Shown in pieces: positions 16,892-26,110 of a DNA stretch of 64,000 nt. The stretch's first letter is position 1. Each line of letters begins with the position of its first letter. The translations under genes were made by a program, and so were the position numbers. The notes beneath the pieces are model-generated. The model did no database searches. It saw only the letters and a program-made list of their open reading frames with translations, and was not told where the DNA came from. The DNA lies in assembly GCF_000372825.1 (NCBI RefSeq), contig NZ_KB910516.1, forward strand, positions 962,011-1,026,010. Reading direction: 5' to 3'. Source of the DNA: Methylobacterium sp. 77 (GTDB taxonomy: Bacteria > Pseudomonadota > Alphaproteobacteria > Rhizobiales > Beijerinckiaceae).

Positions 16892-17845
16892 ATGCTGAGC
16901 TTCATCCTCCACCGCCTGCTCACCGTCACCCCGGTGGCGCTGGGCGTCAGCATCGTCTGCTTCCTGCTGGTGCATCTGGCGCCCGGCGATCCCCTGAGCG
17001 CCGTCCTGCCGGTGGACGCCACGCAAGAGACGATCGACGCCATGCGGACCGCCTACGGCTACGACAAGCCGCTGCCGGTCCAGTACGCGCTCTGGCTCTG
17101 GAAGGTCCTCCACGGCGATCTCGGCACATCGATCGCCAGCGGCCGCCCGGTCCTGAACGAGGTCGGGCGCGCGGTGGTCAACAGCCTGATCCTCGCCTCC
17201 GTCGCGACCCTGATCGGCTTCACCTTCGGCTGCCTGTTCGGCTTCGTCGCCGGCTACTTTCGCGATTCCGCCCTCGACCGGGCCGCCTCCGCCATCTCGG
17301 TCTTCGGGGTGAGCGTGCCGCATTACTGGCTCGGCATGGTCATGGTGATCGTGTTCTCGGCCCAGCTCGGCTGGCTGCCCTCTACCGGAGCCGGCCCCGA
17401 CGGATCGGGTAACTGGAGGCCGGATCTTGAGCATCTGCGCTACATCATCCTGCCGGCCATCACGATGTCGGTGATCCCGATGGGCGTCATCGCCCGTACC
17501 GTCCGGGCGCTCGTCGGCGACATTCTCTCCCAGGATTTCGTCGGGGCGCTGCGTGCGAAGGGGCTCTCGGAATTCGGCGTGTTCAAGCACGTGGTGAAGA
17601 ACGCGGCCCCCACCGCGCTGGCGATCATGGGGCTTCAGCTCGGATACCTGCTCGGCGGCTCGATCCTGATCGAGACCGTGTTCGCCTGGCCCGGCACCGG
17701 CTTCCTCCTCAACGCCGCGATCTTCCAGCGCGACCTGCCGCTGCTGCAGGGCGCCATCCTCGTCCTGGCGATGTTTTTCGTCGCGCTCAACCTCATCGTC
17801 GACGTCGTGCAGACGGCACTCGACCCGCGCATCGAGAGGGGCTGA
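16892..17845 (+). CDS. ABC transporter permease, DppB/OppB type
   Basis: This 317-residue inner-membrane permease of the peptide/nickel importer family starts at MLSFILHRLLTVTPVALGVS, the family-typical N-terminus (membrane helix followed by LVHLAPGDPL). It has about six membrane helices. The EAA-like loop reads IARTVRALVGDILSQDFVGALRAKGLSE, through which it contacts the ATPases. An ATG at 16865 with GGGAG upstream would add 9 residues and is a real alternative. Its TGA overlaps the next ATG by one base, so the two permeases are coupled. Confidence 0.93.
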   Translation: MLSFILHRLLTVTPVALGVSIVCFLLVHLAPGDPLSAVLPVDATQETIDAMRTAYGYDKPLPVQYALWLWKVLHGDLGTSIASGRPVLNEVGRAVVNSLILASVATLIGFTFGCLFGFVAGYFRDSALDRAASAISVFGVSVPHYWLGMVMVIVFSAQLGWLPSTGAGPDGSGNWRPDLEHLRYIILPAITMSVIPMGVIARTVRALVGDILSQDFVGALRAKGLSEFGVFKHVVKNAAPTALAIMGLQLGYLLGGSILIETVFAWPGTGFLLNAAIFQRDLPLLQGAILVLAMFFVALNLIVDVVQTALDPRIERG

Positions 17846-18771
17846 TGGCACTCGGAACCAGTCCGGCCGCATCGGCCATCGACATTGCCGGCGGCGCGCC
17901 CCCGCTCACCGCCGCACCGGACGCCTTCGTCGCTTCACGCGGGTTCTGGGGCAACGTGCTGGCCAAGCTCCTGCGCGACCCCGTGGCGATGACGGCCGCC
18001 TTCGTCATCCTCGCCATCGTCGCCATCGCGCTGCTGTCGCCGTGGATCACTCCCATGGACCCGTATCGCGGCTCGATGGTGCGGCGGCTCAAACCCATAG
18101 GCGACGCCACCTACATCCTCGGCTCGGACGAGCTCGGACGCGACATGCTGAGCCGCCTGATGCTGGGCGGGCGCCTTTCCCTGTTCATCGGCGTCACGCC
18201 GGTGATCCTGGCCTTCATCCTCGGGTCCGGCATCGGCATCCTCGCCGGCTATGTCGGCGGCTGGCTCAACACCGTTCTGATGCGCACCATCGACGTGTTC
18301 TTCGCCTTCCCTTCGGTGCTGCTCGCCATCGCGCTCTCGGGCGCATTGGGCGCGGGCGTGTTCAACTCCATCGTCTCGCTGACCTGCGTGTTCACGCCCC
18401 AGATCGCCCGCGTCGCGGAGAGTGTGACCACCCAGATCCGCTCACGCGATTATGTCGACGCGGCCCGCCTCTCGGGCGCCTCGACCTTGACGATCCTGCG
18501 GGCGCAGGTGCTCGGCAACGTGCTGGGTCCGATCTTCGTCTACTCCACCAGTCTCATCAGCGTGTCGATGATCCTCGCCTCGGGCCTGTCCTTCCTCGGC
18601 CTCGGCGTGAAGCCGCCGGAGCCCGAATGGGGCCTGATGCTCAACACCCTGCGCACGGCGATCTACGTCAATCCCATGGTCGCTGCGCTGCCGGGCCTCG
18701 CCATCTTCATCGTCTCGATCTCGTTCAACCTGTTCTCGGACGGCCTGCGCTCGGCGATGGAAGTGAAGTAG
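17845..18771 (+). CDS. ABC transporter permease, DppC/OppC type
   Basis: The second permease of the importer has 308 residues. A charged N-terminal tail of about 40 residues precedes the first helix (AMTAAFVILAIVAIALL) and the family motif ILGSDELGRDMLSRLMLGGRLSL. The EAA-like ATPase-contact loop is VTTQIRSRDYVDAARLSGAS. GLSFLGLGVKPPEPEWGLML near the end is also diagnostic of DppC. About six helices are visible. The gene is sandwiched between the first permease (one-base overlap) and the first ATPase (adjacent start), in a tight operon. Confidence 0.94.
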   Translation: MALGTSPAASAIDIAGGAPPLTAAPDAFVASRGFWGNVLAKLLRDPVAMTAAFVILAIVAIALLSPWITPMDPYRGSMVRRLKPIGDATYILGSDELGRDMLSRLMLGGRLSLFIGVTPVILAFILGSGIGILAGYVGGWLNTVLMRTIDVFFAFPSVLLAIALSGALGAGVFNSIVSLTCVFTPQIARVAESVTTQIRSRDYVDAARLSGASTLTILRAQVLGNVLGPIFVYSTSLISVSMILASGLSFLGLGVKPPEPEWGLMLNTLRTAIYVNPMVAALPGLAIFIVSISFNLFSDGLRSAMEVK

Positions 18772-19836
18772 ATGAGCACGCAGTCCGCAACGAATCCGGT
18801 CCCCTCCGCCCGCGACCGGGGCGGCCCCGGCCAGCCGCTCCTCATCGTCGAGGGGCTGGTGAAGCATTTTCCGGTCAAAAAGGGGGTCGGCGGCAGGAAG
18901 GCCGTCGTGCGCGCCGTGGACGGCGTCGATTTCGACATCAAGAAGGGCGAGACGCTGGGCGTCGTCGGTGAATCCGGCTGCGGCAAGTCCAGCACCGCCC
19001 GGCTCATCATGGGCCTGACCCAGCACGACAAGGGCGAATTGCTGTTCGACGGCGAGCGCATCGGCAGCCGGGCGCTGCCCTTGCGGGAGTTCCGCGCCCA
19101 GGCCCAGATGGTCTTTCAGGACAGCTATTCGTCGCTCAATCCGCGCATGACCATCGAGGGCTCCATCGCCTTCGGGCCCCAGGTCCACGGGGTGCCGAAG
19201 CGTCAGGCCATCGAGCGGGCGCGCAGCCTGCTCGCCCGCGTCGGCCTGGAACCGGCACGCTTCGCCGCCCGCTACCCGCACGAACTCTCCGGTGGTCAGC
19301 GCCAGCGCGTGAACATCGCTCGCGCCCTGGCGCTCGAGCCGCGCCTCGTGGTCCTCGACGAAGCGGTCTCGGCCCTCGACAAGTCCGTGGAGGCGCAGGT
19401 GCTGAACCTGCTGATGGACCTCAAGCAGGAATTCGACCTCACCTACCTGTTCATCAGTCACGACCTCAACGTGGTGCGCTTCATCTGCGACCGGGTGGCG
19501 GTGATGTATCTCGGGCAGGTGGTGGAGATCGGCCCAGCCGATACCGTGCTGGCCGCCCCCGCCCATCCCTATACCAAGGCACTCCTGGCCTCGATGCCCT
19601 CGATGGACCCGGACAACCGCACCACCGTGGCGCCCCTGGCCGGAGACCCGCCCAATCCCATCGACCCGCCGCCGGGCTGCCGCTTCCACCCACGCTGCAG
19701 CATCGTCGAGGATGTCTGCCGGAGCCATGTCCCGCCCCTCGGCCCGGTCGATCCCGTCCATCGCGTGGCCTGCCTCGCCCGCCAGCCGGGATCGGGCCAT
19801 TCCGCGGCACCGACCGGAGGGGCAGTGGCGGCATGA
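18772..19836 (+). CDS. ABC importer ATP-binding protein, DppF/OppF type
   Basis: This 354-residue ATPase energises the family-5 importer. Walker A GESGCGKSS is at 66-74, the Q-loop in VFQDSYSSLNPRM at about 114-126, the signature LSGGQ at 172-176, Walker B LVVLDE at 192-197 and the H-loop His at 230. The C-terminal oligopeptide-ABC extension has CRFHPRCSIVEDVC, the usual Cys-rich motif of this group. FQDSYSSLNPRMT marks the OppF/DppF member of the pair. The start directly follows the permease stop, and the end overlaps the next gene by 4 bp (ATGA). Confidence 0.94.
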   Translation: MSTQSATNPVPSARDRGGPGQPLLIVEGLVKHFPVKKGVGGRKAVVRAVDGVDFDIKKGETLGVVGESGCGKSSTARLIMGLTQHDKGELLFDGERIGSRALPLREFRAQAQMVFQDSYSSLNPRMTIEGSIAFGPQVHGVPKRQAIERARSLLARVGLEPARFAARYPHELSGGQRQRVNIARALALEPRLVVLDEAVSALDKSVEAQVLNLLMDLKQEFDLTYLFISHDLNVVRFICDRVAVMYLGQVVEIGPADTVLAAPAHPYTKALLASMPSMDPDNRTTVAPLAGDPPNPIDPPPGCRFHPRCSIVEDVCRSHVPPLGPVDPVHRVACLARQPGSGHSAAPTGGAVAA

Positions 19837-20870
19837 GCGACGCAATGACGACCGCCAAGGGCGAACCCGCCGTCGCGATCGAGCGGCTCTCCGTCACCTT
19901 CGGCGGCAAGGTCCGCGCGGTCGATCGCGTCGATCTCACTCTCGCTCGTGGGCAGGCCATCGCCCTCATCGGCGAGTCCGGCTCGGGAAAGAGCGTGACC
20001 CTGCGCGCGATCATGCGGCTCAATCCCGAGCGCAAGACGGCGATCGAGGGCCGCATCGTCGTCGCCGGCCGCGACGTGATGGCGATGGGCAAGCGCGAGT
20101 TGACCGCGTTGCGCGGGCGTGAAGTGGCGATGATCTTCCAGGAGCCGCTTCTGGCCCTCGATCCCGTCTACACGGTGGGCCGTCAGATCATCGAGGCGAT
20201 CCGCCAGCACGAGAAGGTCGGTGCCGCCGAGGCGCGCGCCCGCGCGCTCGAACAGTTCGAGCGGGTGCGCATCCCGAGCCCGGAGCGGCGCCTCGACGCC
20301 TATCCGCACGAGATGTCGGGGGGCATGCGCCAGCGCGCGATGATCGCCCTCGCCCTTGCCTGCAACCCGAAGGTCCTCCTCGCCGACGAACCGACCACGG
20401 CCCTCGACGCCACGGTGCAGATCCAGATCCTGCTGCTCCTGCGTGACCTGCAGGCGGAGCTCGGGCTCTCCACCATCTTCGTCACCCACGATCTGGGCGC
20501 GGCCGTCGAAGTCGCCGACCGGATCGCCGTCATGTATGCCGGCCGCATCGTCGAGGAAGGCTCGGCCCGGCAGGTGGTGCTGAACCCGCATCATCCCTAC
20601 ACGATCGGCCTCCTGCGCAGCCGCGCCGACGGAGCCCTGGCCAAGGGCTCCCGACTGCAGACCATCCCCGGCAGCCCGCCCGATCTCGCCAACCGCCCGC
20701 CGGGTTGTCCCTTCGCACCGCGCTGCTTCCTCGCCGAGGATCGCTGCCGCGTCGGCGACCCACCTGTGGTCGAGGCCGGACCGGGGCATCGCGCCGCCTG
20801 CTGGAAGACCGACGATGCGGCGGGTAGCTTCCAGTCGCAGCGGGCAGAATTGACGGCGGCGTCGGTGTGA
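19833..20870 (+). CDS. ABC importer ATP-binding protein, DppD/OppD type
   Basis: The partner ATPase has 345 residues. It carries Walker A GESGSGKS, the Q-loop [16 protein letters not shown], the signature [12 protein letters not shown], Walker [13 protein letters not shown] and the H-loop in VTHDLG. The C-terminal motif is [29 protein letters not shown] marks the DppD/OppD member. It overlaps the previous gene by ATGA. The amidohydrolase gene follows 82 bp later, suggesting that imported material is its substrate. The five transporter genes make a complete importer: receptor, two permeases, two ATPases. Confidence 0.94.
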   Translation: MSDAMTTAKGEPAVAIERLSVTFGGKVRAVDRVDLTLARGQAIALIGESGSGKSVTLRAIMRLNPERKTAIEGRIVVAGRDVMAMGKRELTALRGREVAMIFQEPLLALDPVYTVGRQIIEAIRQHEKVGAAEARARALEQFERVRIPSPERRLDAYPHEMSGGMRQRAMIALALACNPKVLLADEPTTALDATVQIQILLLLRDLQAELGLSTIFVTHDLGAAVEVADRIAVMYAGRIVEEGSARQVVLNPHHPYTIGLLRSRADGALAKGSRLQTIPGSPPDLANRPPGCPFAPRCFLAEDRCRVGDPPVVEAGPGHRAACWKTDDAAGSFQSQRAELTAASV

Positions 20871-20952
20871 TCGGCCCTTCCCACCTCAGCGGAGGAGGGA
20901 GACGCGCGGCACCGATCGTTTTATCTGGGTCGAGACGACAACGGACACTCCT

Positions 20953-22209
20953 ATGAGCACGACCCACAATCTCCGCGTCGACGGCGCACGCCTGTGGTCC
21001 ACGATCATGGAGACCGCCCGGTTCGGCGCCACCCCGGCCGGCGGGATCAATCGGCTGACCCTGTCGGAGGAGGACAAGCGGGTCCGCGACTGGTTTCGGG
21101 ACGCCTGCGAAGCCGCGGGGCTGGACGTCGGCGTCGATGCGCTCGGCACACAATTCGCCCTCCGGCGCGGCCGCGACATGACGAGATTGCCCATCGCCTG
21201 CGGCTCGCACCTCGATACGCAGCCGACGGGGGGCAAGTTCGATGGCATCCTCGGTACACTGGCGGGGCTGGAGGTGATGCGCGCGCTCAACGATGCCGGC
21301 ATCGAGACCGACGCGCCGCTCCTTCTGGTCAACTGGACCAACGAGGAGGGCTCGCGCTACGCCCCCGCCATGATGGCGTCGGCCGCCTATGCCGGGGAAT
21401 TCACCGTGGAGGACATCCATTCGCGGCTCGACGCCGCCGGCATCAGCGTGGCGCAGGCACTGGAGACCATCGGCTATCTCGGGACCGAGCCCGTCGGTGA
21501 GCGCCAGATCGGAGCCTTCGTCGAACTACATATCGAGCAGGGCCCGATCCTGGAAGCCGAGGAGACCACCATCGGCGTCGTCGAGGGCGGGCAGGGGATC
21601 GCTTGGTTCGATGGTGTGGTGACAGGATTCGAAAGCCATGCCGGCACCACCCCGATGCCGCGCCGGCGTGACGCCCTCAACGGCCTTGCCGAGATCGCGC
21701 TGGCCGTCGAGCGCATCGCCCATGCACACGGCCCCACCGCTGTGGCGACGATCGGCGAAGCGGTGATCGGCGCGCCTTCGCGCAACGTCATACCCGGTCG
21801 CATCCGCTTCACCCTCGACCTGCGCGACCCGAAGAGCGAGACCCTCGACGCGGTCGAGAGCGAATTACGGGCAGAGCTGGAAGCCATCGCCGTCCGGCGC
21901 GGGCTCGAGATCGTGCTCACCCGAATCTGGCGCAAGGAACCGGTGCCGTTCGACACCGGGGTGGTGGGGGCGGTCGAGGCGGCGACCAGGGGACTGGGTC
22001 TCAGCCATCGCCGTATGGTGTCGGGCGCCGGCCACGATGCCTGCAACATCGCTGGACTCGCCCCGACGGCCATGATCTTCGTGCCCTGCCGCGATGGGAT
22101 CAGCCATAACGAGGCCGAATCGGCGACCCAAGTCGATTGCACCGCCGGCGCCGACGTCCTGCTCCAGACCCTCCTTGCCCTTGCCGACGCGCCGGCGCAG
22201 ACCGGCTGA
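20953..22209 (+). CDS. M20-family amidohydrolase (N-carbamoyl amino acid/allantoate type)
   Basis: This 418-residue cytoplasmic metalloenzyme belongs to the group of N-carbamoyl-L-amino acid hydrolases, beta-ureidopropionases and allantoate amidohydrolases. Likely metal ligands are His and Asp in GSHLDTQPTGGKFDG, Glu in NEEGSRYAPAMM, His in HIEQGPILEAE and His in ISHNEAE near the C-terminus. The dimerisation domain begins near ESHAGTTPMPRRRDA. Residues alone do not separate the possible substrates. Its place after a complete family-5 importer suggests uptake and hydrolysis of ureido or carbamoyl compounds for nitrogen; no hydantoinase or ureidoglycolate gene is next to it. Confidence 0.88.
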   Translation: MSTTHNLRVDGARLWSTIMETARFGATPAGGINRLTLSEEDKRVRDWFRDACEAAGLDVGVDALGTQFALRRGRDMTRLPIACGSHLDTQPTGGKFDGILGTLAGLEVMRALNDAGIETDAPLLLVNWTNEEGSRYAPAMMASAAYAGEFTVEDIHSRLDAAGISVAQALETIGYLGTEPVGERQIGAFVELHIEQGPILEAEETTIGVVEGGQGIAWFDGVVTGFESHAGTTPMPRRRDALNGLAEIALAVERIAHAHGPTAVATIGEAVIGAPSRNVIPGRIRFTLDLRDPKSETLDAVESELRAELEAIAVRRGLEIVLTRIWRKEPVPFDTGVVGAVEAATRGLGLSHRRMVSGAGHDACNIAGLAPTAMIFVPCRDGISHNEAESATQVDCTAGADVLLQTLLALADAPAQTG

Positions 22210-22580
22210 GCGGCCCCTATCCCAGCGAGATCGAGGCGGATCGCCGGGCTGGGCGCGTCCAACGGCGATCCGAACAGCGTCGATCATCGGCAGGCGATAT
22301 GCGGTTGCGTCCAAACGATGGGGCGATTGCTTGAATGTGCCTCATCGGCGCCGATTCTCGAGACGCGGCAAGCGGGCTCGGCCGGTCGAAAACGGGTCAC
22401 GACGCTGGCATTCGACGTCACGGCAGCGAAAATCGCTGGAGACGGATGCGGAAGTGTTTCTTTTCCGATGCGCACCGGGTTGTGTTGCGATCGAAAAACA
22501 CGCACCGACATATTGCTTCGGAACATCCTGGCACAAAAACGTTCACGTTAGACGGCGCATCAGCCAGGGAAGGAGCAACC
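22210..22580. other. Gene-free gap before the PAS-PAS-XRE gene
   Basis: These 371 bp follow the amidohydrolase stop. I see no gene with credible codon use. The last 65 bases contain a possible general-stress promoter and a strong GGAAGGAG ribosome site serving the next gene. Confidence 0.5.
22520..22543 (+). promoter_or_regulatory. Possible EcfG (general stress) promoter
   Basis: GGAAC is followed after 15 bases by CGTT, close to the alphaproteobacterial EcfG consensus GGAAC-N16/17-CGTT. It lies 38 bases before the ATG of the PAS-PAS-XRE gene, a suitable distance. The spacer is one base short, so confidence is limited. Confidence 0.35.
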
Positions 22581-23672
22581 ATGTCGACACGGTCGCTGAT
22601 GGATCCATCCGGACGGTCGGATGGTGCATCACGTCGGTTGCCGTCCCGCCGTTTGCTGAAGCTCCTGGAAAGTACCACGGAGGTCGGCTTCTGGTCCGCG
22701 GACCTCGATGGGCTCGGCATCAACGGATCGATCGGGCTCCACAGGGTTCTCGGCCTGTCCCCATCGATCGCGCTGAGCTTCGGTGTCGTCGAGGCGATGA
22801 TGCATCCCGACGATCGCGCAGCGCATACGGACATGCTGACGTTGCTGCGCGAGGGCCGGCCTCTGAAGCGGGAGTTCCGCATCATCCGGCCGGATCAGAC
22901 ACTGCGCTGGATCGCCAGTCACGCCGAGGTGGTGCTCGGCCCCGGCAACCGTCCGAGCCAGGCGATCGGCGTCGTCGAGGACGTGACCGACCGCCACGAG
23001 GCCAAGCATTCCGCGGAACAGGGGCATGATCGCGCCAAGGCCCTGATCTCGGCCACGGCCGCAGTGGTCTGGATCGTCAGTTCCGACGGGAAGGCGATCG
23101 ACATGCCGCTCTGGGAAGACCTCACCGGGCAGAGCCGCGAGCAGTTCCAGGGACTCGGCTGGATCAATGTCCTGCATTCCGACGACCGGGAGCGAACGAA
23201 CTTCGCCTGGCGCACGGCGCTCAGCCACGACACAGCCTATAACACCGATTACCGCGTCCTCTGCATCGACGGGATCTATCGCTGGTTCAACGCCCGCGGC
23301 GTGCCGATCATGAACCGGGATGGCTCGGTGAAGGAGTGGGTCGGCGTGTGCTTGAGCGTGCCGGGGCAGAGCCGCTTCCAGGCCGCCTCATCGACCACCG
23401 ACGTCCGCGGCCCTGCGACCGATATCGGTCGCGGCGGCGAGGAGCTGACTTCTGCCCAGGTCAGGGCCGCACGCGGGTTGACCGGCCTGTCGAAGGACGA
23501 ACTGGCACGACGCGCCAACGTTTCGGTGTCGACGATCGTGCGGATCGAGGATTCTGACGCGACTATCCGCCCGCGACGCGACACCGTGAAAGCAATACGC
23601 CAGGTTCTGGAACAGGCGGGTGTGATCTTCACCTTCGATCCGGGGCACAAGCCCGGAGTGCGGGAGGCATAG
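22581..23672 (+). CDS. PAS-PAS-XRE sensor/regulator
   Basis: From ATG 22581, preceded by GGAAGGAG at 7 bases, this encodes 363 residues. Two PAS domains lie at about 35-140 (ESTTEVGFWSADLDG to AIGVVEDVTDRHEAK) and 155-260 (SATAAVVWIVSSDG to EWVGVCLSV). Each ends with the PAC-type strand EFRIIRPDQTLRWI or DYRVLCIDGIYRWF. The C-terminus (about 292-360) is an XRE-type helix-turn-helix: SAQVRAARGLTGLSKDELA, then RRANVSVSTIVRIE and AIRQVLEQAGVIF. No kinase, GGDEF or EAL domain is present, so it looks like a one-component regulator in which PAS sensing controls DNA binding. The ligand is unknown. Confidence 0.85.
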   Translation: MSTRSLMDPSGRSDGASRRLPSRRLLKLLESTTEVGFWSADLDGLGINGSIGLHRVLGLSPSIALSFGVVEAMMHPDDRAAHTDMLTLLREGRPLKREFRIIRPDQTLRWIASHAEVVLGPGNRPSQAIGVVEDVTDRHEAKHSAEQGHDRAKALISATAAVVWIVSSDGKAIDMPLWEDLTGQSREQFQGLGWINVLHSDDRERTNFAWRTALSHDTAYNTDYRVLCIDGIYRWFNARGVPIMNRDGSVKEWVGVCLSVPGQSRFQAASSTTDVRGPATDIGRGGEELTSAQVRAARGLTGLSKDELARRANVSVSTIVRIEDSDATIRPRRDTVKAIRQVLEQAGVIFTFDPGHKPGVREA

Positions 23673-23711
23673 GACTCAATCCCCGAAAGGCGGACGTCTG
23701 CTAGCTTACGG

Positions 23712-23730
23712 GGCGGCGATTCACGCCGCC
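23712..23730. terminator. Hairpin between convergent genes
   Basis: A perfect 7-bp stem GGCGGCG-N5-CGCCGCC lies in the 58-bp gap between two converging genes and directly abuts the stop codon of the minus-strand gene. It has no T run, so it may act in both directions with help from Rho. Confidence 0.45.
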
Positions 23731-25797
23731 TCAGACGGAGACCGCCAGCCGCTCCCGGATCAGCTTGCCCAGCTCGCCCCTGCGCGCGCGCATGGTCAGG
23801 CGGATGACGCGATCGTTCTCATCCGGACAGATCGTATTGACCTTGCCTGCAAGCACGATCATCCGCTCGTTATCGGCGAAGCTCAGTTCGCTGCGGAAGA
23901 GCAACATCAGGATACGCCCGTTCCCGGGATCGGTATCGAGAGCCTGCGAGAAGATCTTGGCCGCCTCGTTCGCGGCCCCATAGCGGAACAAGCGCTCGCC
24001 CGCCTCCAGCATCAGGCTGGGATCCGCCCCGGACACATGGGCGACCGCACGCCAGGCCGCCAGGATCGACTCCTCGTCACCCGTCGACTCGATGGCTCTG
24101 GCTGCCATCCGCCTGATCCGGCCCTGGCTGTTGGTCATCAGTGCCGAGACGTAGTAGCTCAGCCGTTCCTCGTCCTTCTCTTCGTCGGCCAGCCGACCGA
24201 GGGTCTTCCAGGGCTCTTCGAATTCGGCATCCGACTGACAGGCGCGCAGGATCAGATCGCCGCCGCGCTGGCGGTTCCCCTTGGCGATGGCGATCTCGCC
24301 GTAGAGCCAGATCGCGGTGGCACTTTCCGGATCGCGCTGAAGCTCGTCATCGGCGATCTCGGCGAGGGCACCCCAATCCTGGAGCTTCATCGCGCGCCCG
24401 CTCCTGCCCAACACCGTATCGTCCACCTCGGCGTCGGGCAGTACCAGCGAACGACCATCCTCGACCGCCTTGATTCCCAATCGACGTGCTCGCAGGGCGA
24501 TGCGGACGGCGCGCTCGCTCTCCTCGGGGCAAACGACCGCGATCAGTGCCGTCAATTCGGCCAAGCGCTGATCGTCGGCGAAAGCCAATTCACTGCGGTA
24601 GAGCAGCATCAGAAGGCGTCCGTTCGTCGGATCCGCGGCGTAGGCGACCGCGAAGATCTCGGCCGCGTCGCGAGCCGCACCGGCCCGGAGCAGGCGGTCA
24701 CCGGCCTCGATCAGGATGCCGAGATCGGATTGGGCCGCCGCTGCGACCTGCCGCCAAGCGTCCACGGCCGCCTCGTCGGTGCCGGTCTGCTCGATGATCT
24801 TCGCCGCCATCCGCATGACTCGGCTTTGACCGCTGGTCATGAGTACGGACGCCAGGAATTTGAGTCTCTCCTCGTCCTGCTCGTCGTCGGCGACGCGAAC
24901 CAACGCCTTCCAGGGCTCCTCGAAGGATGGTTTCGCCTGGCAGGCACGGATGATCAGGTCGATGCCGCGCCGACGATCTCCCCGCGAGAGTGCTATCTCG
25001 CCATGTAGCCAGATCGCCGTCGGGCTATCCGGATTGTCCTGCATCTCGGAGGTGGCGATGGCGGAGACCATCGGCCAATCTTCTTGCTTCAACGCGCGCC
25101 GGATCCGCGACAGCAGCGTTTCGCTGGCATCCACGTCCGGTTTGTTCTGGTCGAGCAGCCTGTTGTATTCGTGGATCGCCCGCTCGGCATTGGAGTAGAG
25201 CGAGATCCTGTCGCTCTGGACGACCCCGACGACGTCGCAGAACTCACGGATCATGTTGACGTTCGGCGAGATGACGATGAATCCGCTCGTCGCCAGCCGT
25301 TGCTTGATCACGGCCGTGAAACGGTCGGTGAACTCGGCCGTATGGGGTACGACATCGCCTTCGACGAGATAGGTCTCGTAGGGCAATCCGTAAGAGAGAG
25401 CATACCGGAAGGCCACGCTGATATCGGCTGGGACGTTCTTGTATTCCACATCCATAAAGGCATCGATATTGGCCACGAACGACACGAACTTGATCAGACT
25501 CGCCGCGTCGATCCGGTGCATCTTGGCGGCGAACACACAGTTCCGCCTCAGCGTATGATGCGACACGATTCCGGCCATTCGGCCCACGGGGCTCGAGATG
25601 TTCGCCTCCCGCCGAAGCCTGCCGATGGCGGGCCGTCGCACCCCCGTGATGGTGTCGCAGAAAGCGCGGCGCTCCACCTTCGAGGCGCATAGGATACCGA
25701 CACGCCGGTTCGTCGGGATGGCAGCGGTCAGCCCGCAAAGGACGGCATGCGACCGCGATTGGAGTGAGCTGACCCAGACGTTCTCGAAGATCAGCAT
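23731..25797 (-). CDS. KpsT-like pseudo-ATPase fused to duplicated helical repeats
   Basis: The 688-residue protein has two parts. Residues 1-215 align by eye with KpsT/Wzt ATPases: an RRVGILCASKVERRAF stretch where Walker A should be, TGVRRPAIGRLRR matching the TSG-RI strand, then IREFCDVVGVV and an AERAIHEYN ending as in KpsT. The catalytic motifs are gone: no GxxGxGKS/T, no YSSGM signature, no LDE Walker B, and the H-loop His is Pro (SPNVN). Residues about 225-440 and 458-680 are two clearly similar copies of a TPR-like helical block, each with ATAIW or PTAIWL, then GEIA, ACQ, EEPWK, DEERL and DPTNGRLLMLLYRSEL-like segments. A regulatory or scaffold role in polysaccharide export is inferred. 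Confidence 0.75.
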   Translation of the reverse strand: MLIFENVWVSSLQSRSHAVLCGLTAAIPTNRRVGILCASKVERRAFCDTITGVRRPAIGRLRREANISSPVGRMAGIVSHHTLRRNCVFAAKMHRIDAASLIKFVSFVANIDAFMDVEYKNVPADISVAFRYALSYGLPYETYLVEGDVVPHTAEFTDRFTAVIKQRLATSGFIVISPNVNMIREFCDVVGVVQSDRISLYSNAERAIHEYNRLLDQNKPDVDASETLLSRIRRALKQEDWPMVSAIATSEMQDNPDSPTAIWLHGEIALSRGDRRRGIDLIIRACQAKPSFEEPWKALVRVADDEQDEERLKFLASVLMTSGQSRVMRMAAKIIEQTGTDEAAVDAWRQVAAAAQSDLGILIEAGDRLLRAGAARDAAEIFAVAYAADPTNGRLLMLLYRSELAFADDQRLAELTALIAVVCPEESERAVRIALRARRLGIKAVEDGRSLVLPDAEVDDTVLGRSGRAMKLQDWGALAEIADDELQRDPESATAIWLYGEIAIAKGNRQRGGDLILRACQSDAEFEEPWKTLGRLADEEKDEERLSYYVSALMTNSQGRIRRMAARAIESTGDEESILAAWRAVAHVSGADPSLMLEAGERLFRYGAANEAAKIFSQALDTDPGNGRILMLLFRSELSFADNERMIVLAGKVNTICPDENDRVIRLTMRARRGELGKLIRERLAVSV

Positions 25798-26110
25798 GAA
25801 CGCCCATCTCGCCGGGAGACCGGTACGCAGCGTCTCGCCGCGCGTGTTTCAGGTCGAGGCCCCACGTCGATCTCCCTGCTCGAATCTAGAGCGATGCTAC
25901 GCCAGGAAGCAACAGCCCGCATCGAGAAATGGCGCACTGACAAAGGCTTAGTCGATAACCCAGCACGGATATCCCACCTCGCGACCCTGTCCGCAAGGTC
26001 CGGTCGCCGAGTCCAGTTCTCGCACCATATCGTCAAAGCCAGTCATATGCCCTTGCCGAGCGTCTCCCACACAGTCTCGGTGTCGCCGGACCTGTCGCGG
26101 GAAATAGGCC
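25798..26110. other. Gap between two minus-strand envelope genes
   Basis: These 313 bp separate the start of the KpsT-like gene from the end of the GT61 gene. No gene with plausible coding character or clear terminator is visible. It must hold the promoter of the KpsT-like gene, if that gene is not read through from the GT61 gene. Confidence 0.45.

Noticed and set aside
15089..17872. Long minus-strand open frame over the ABC importer genes
   Set aside because: It is antisense to the binding-protein and permease genes and shows only low-complexity, charged text.
22529..22543. TGGCAC as a possible sigma-54 promoter half
   Set aside because: The matching TTGC element at the right distance is missing.
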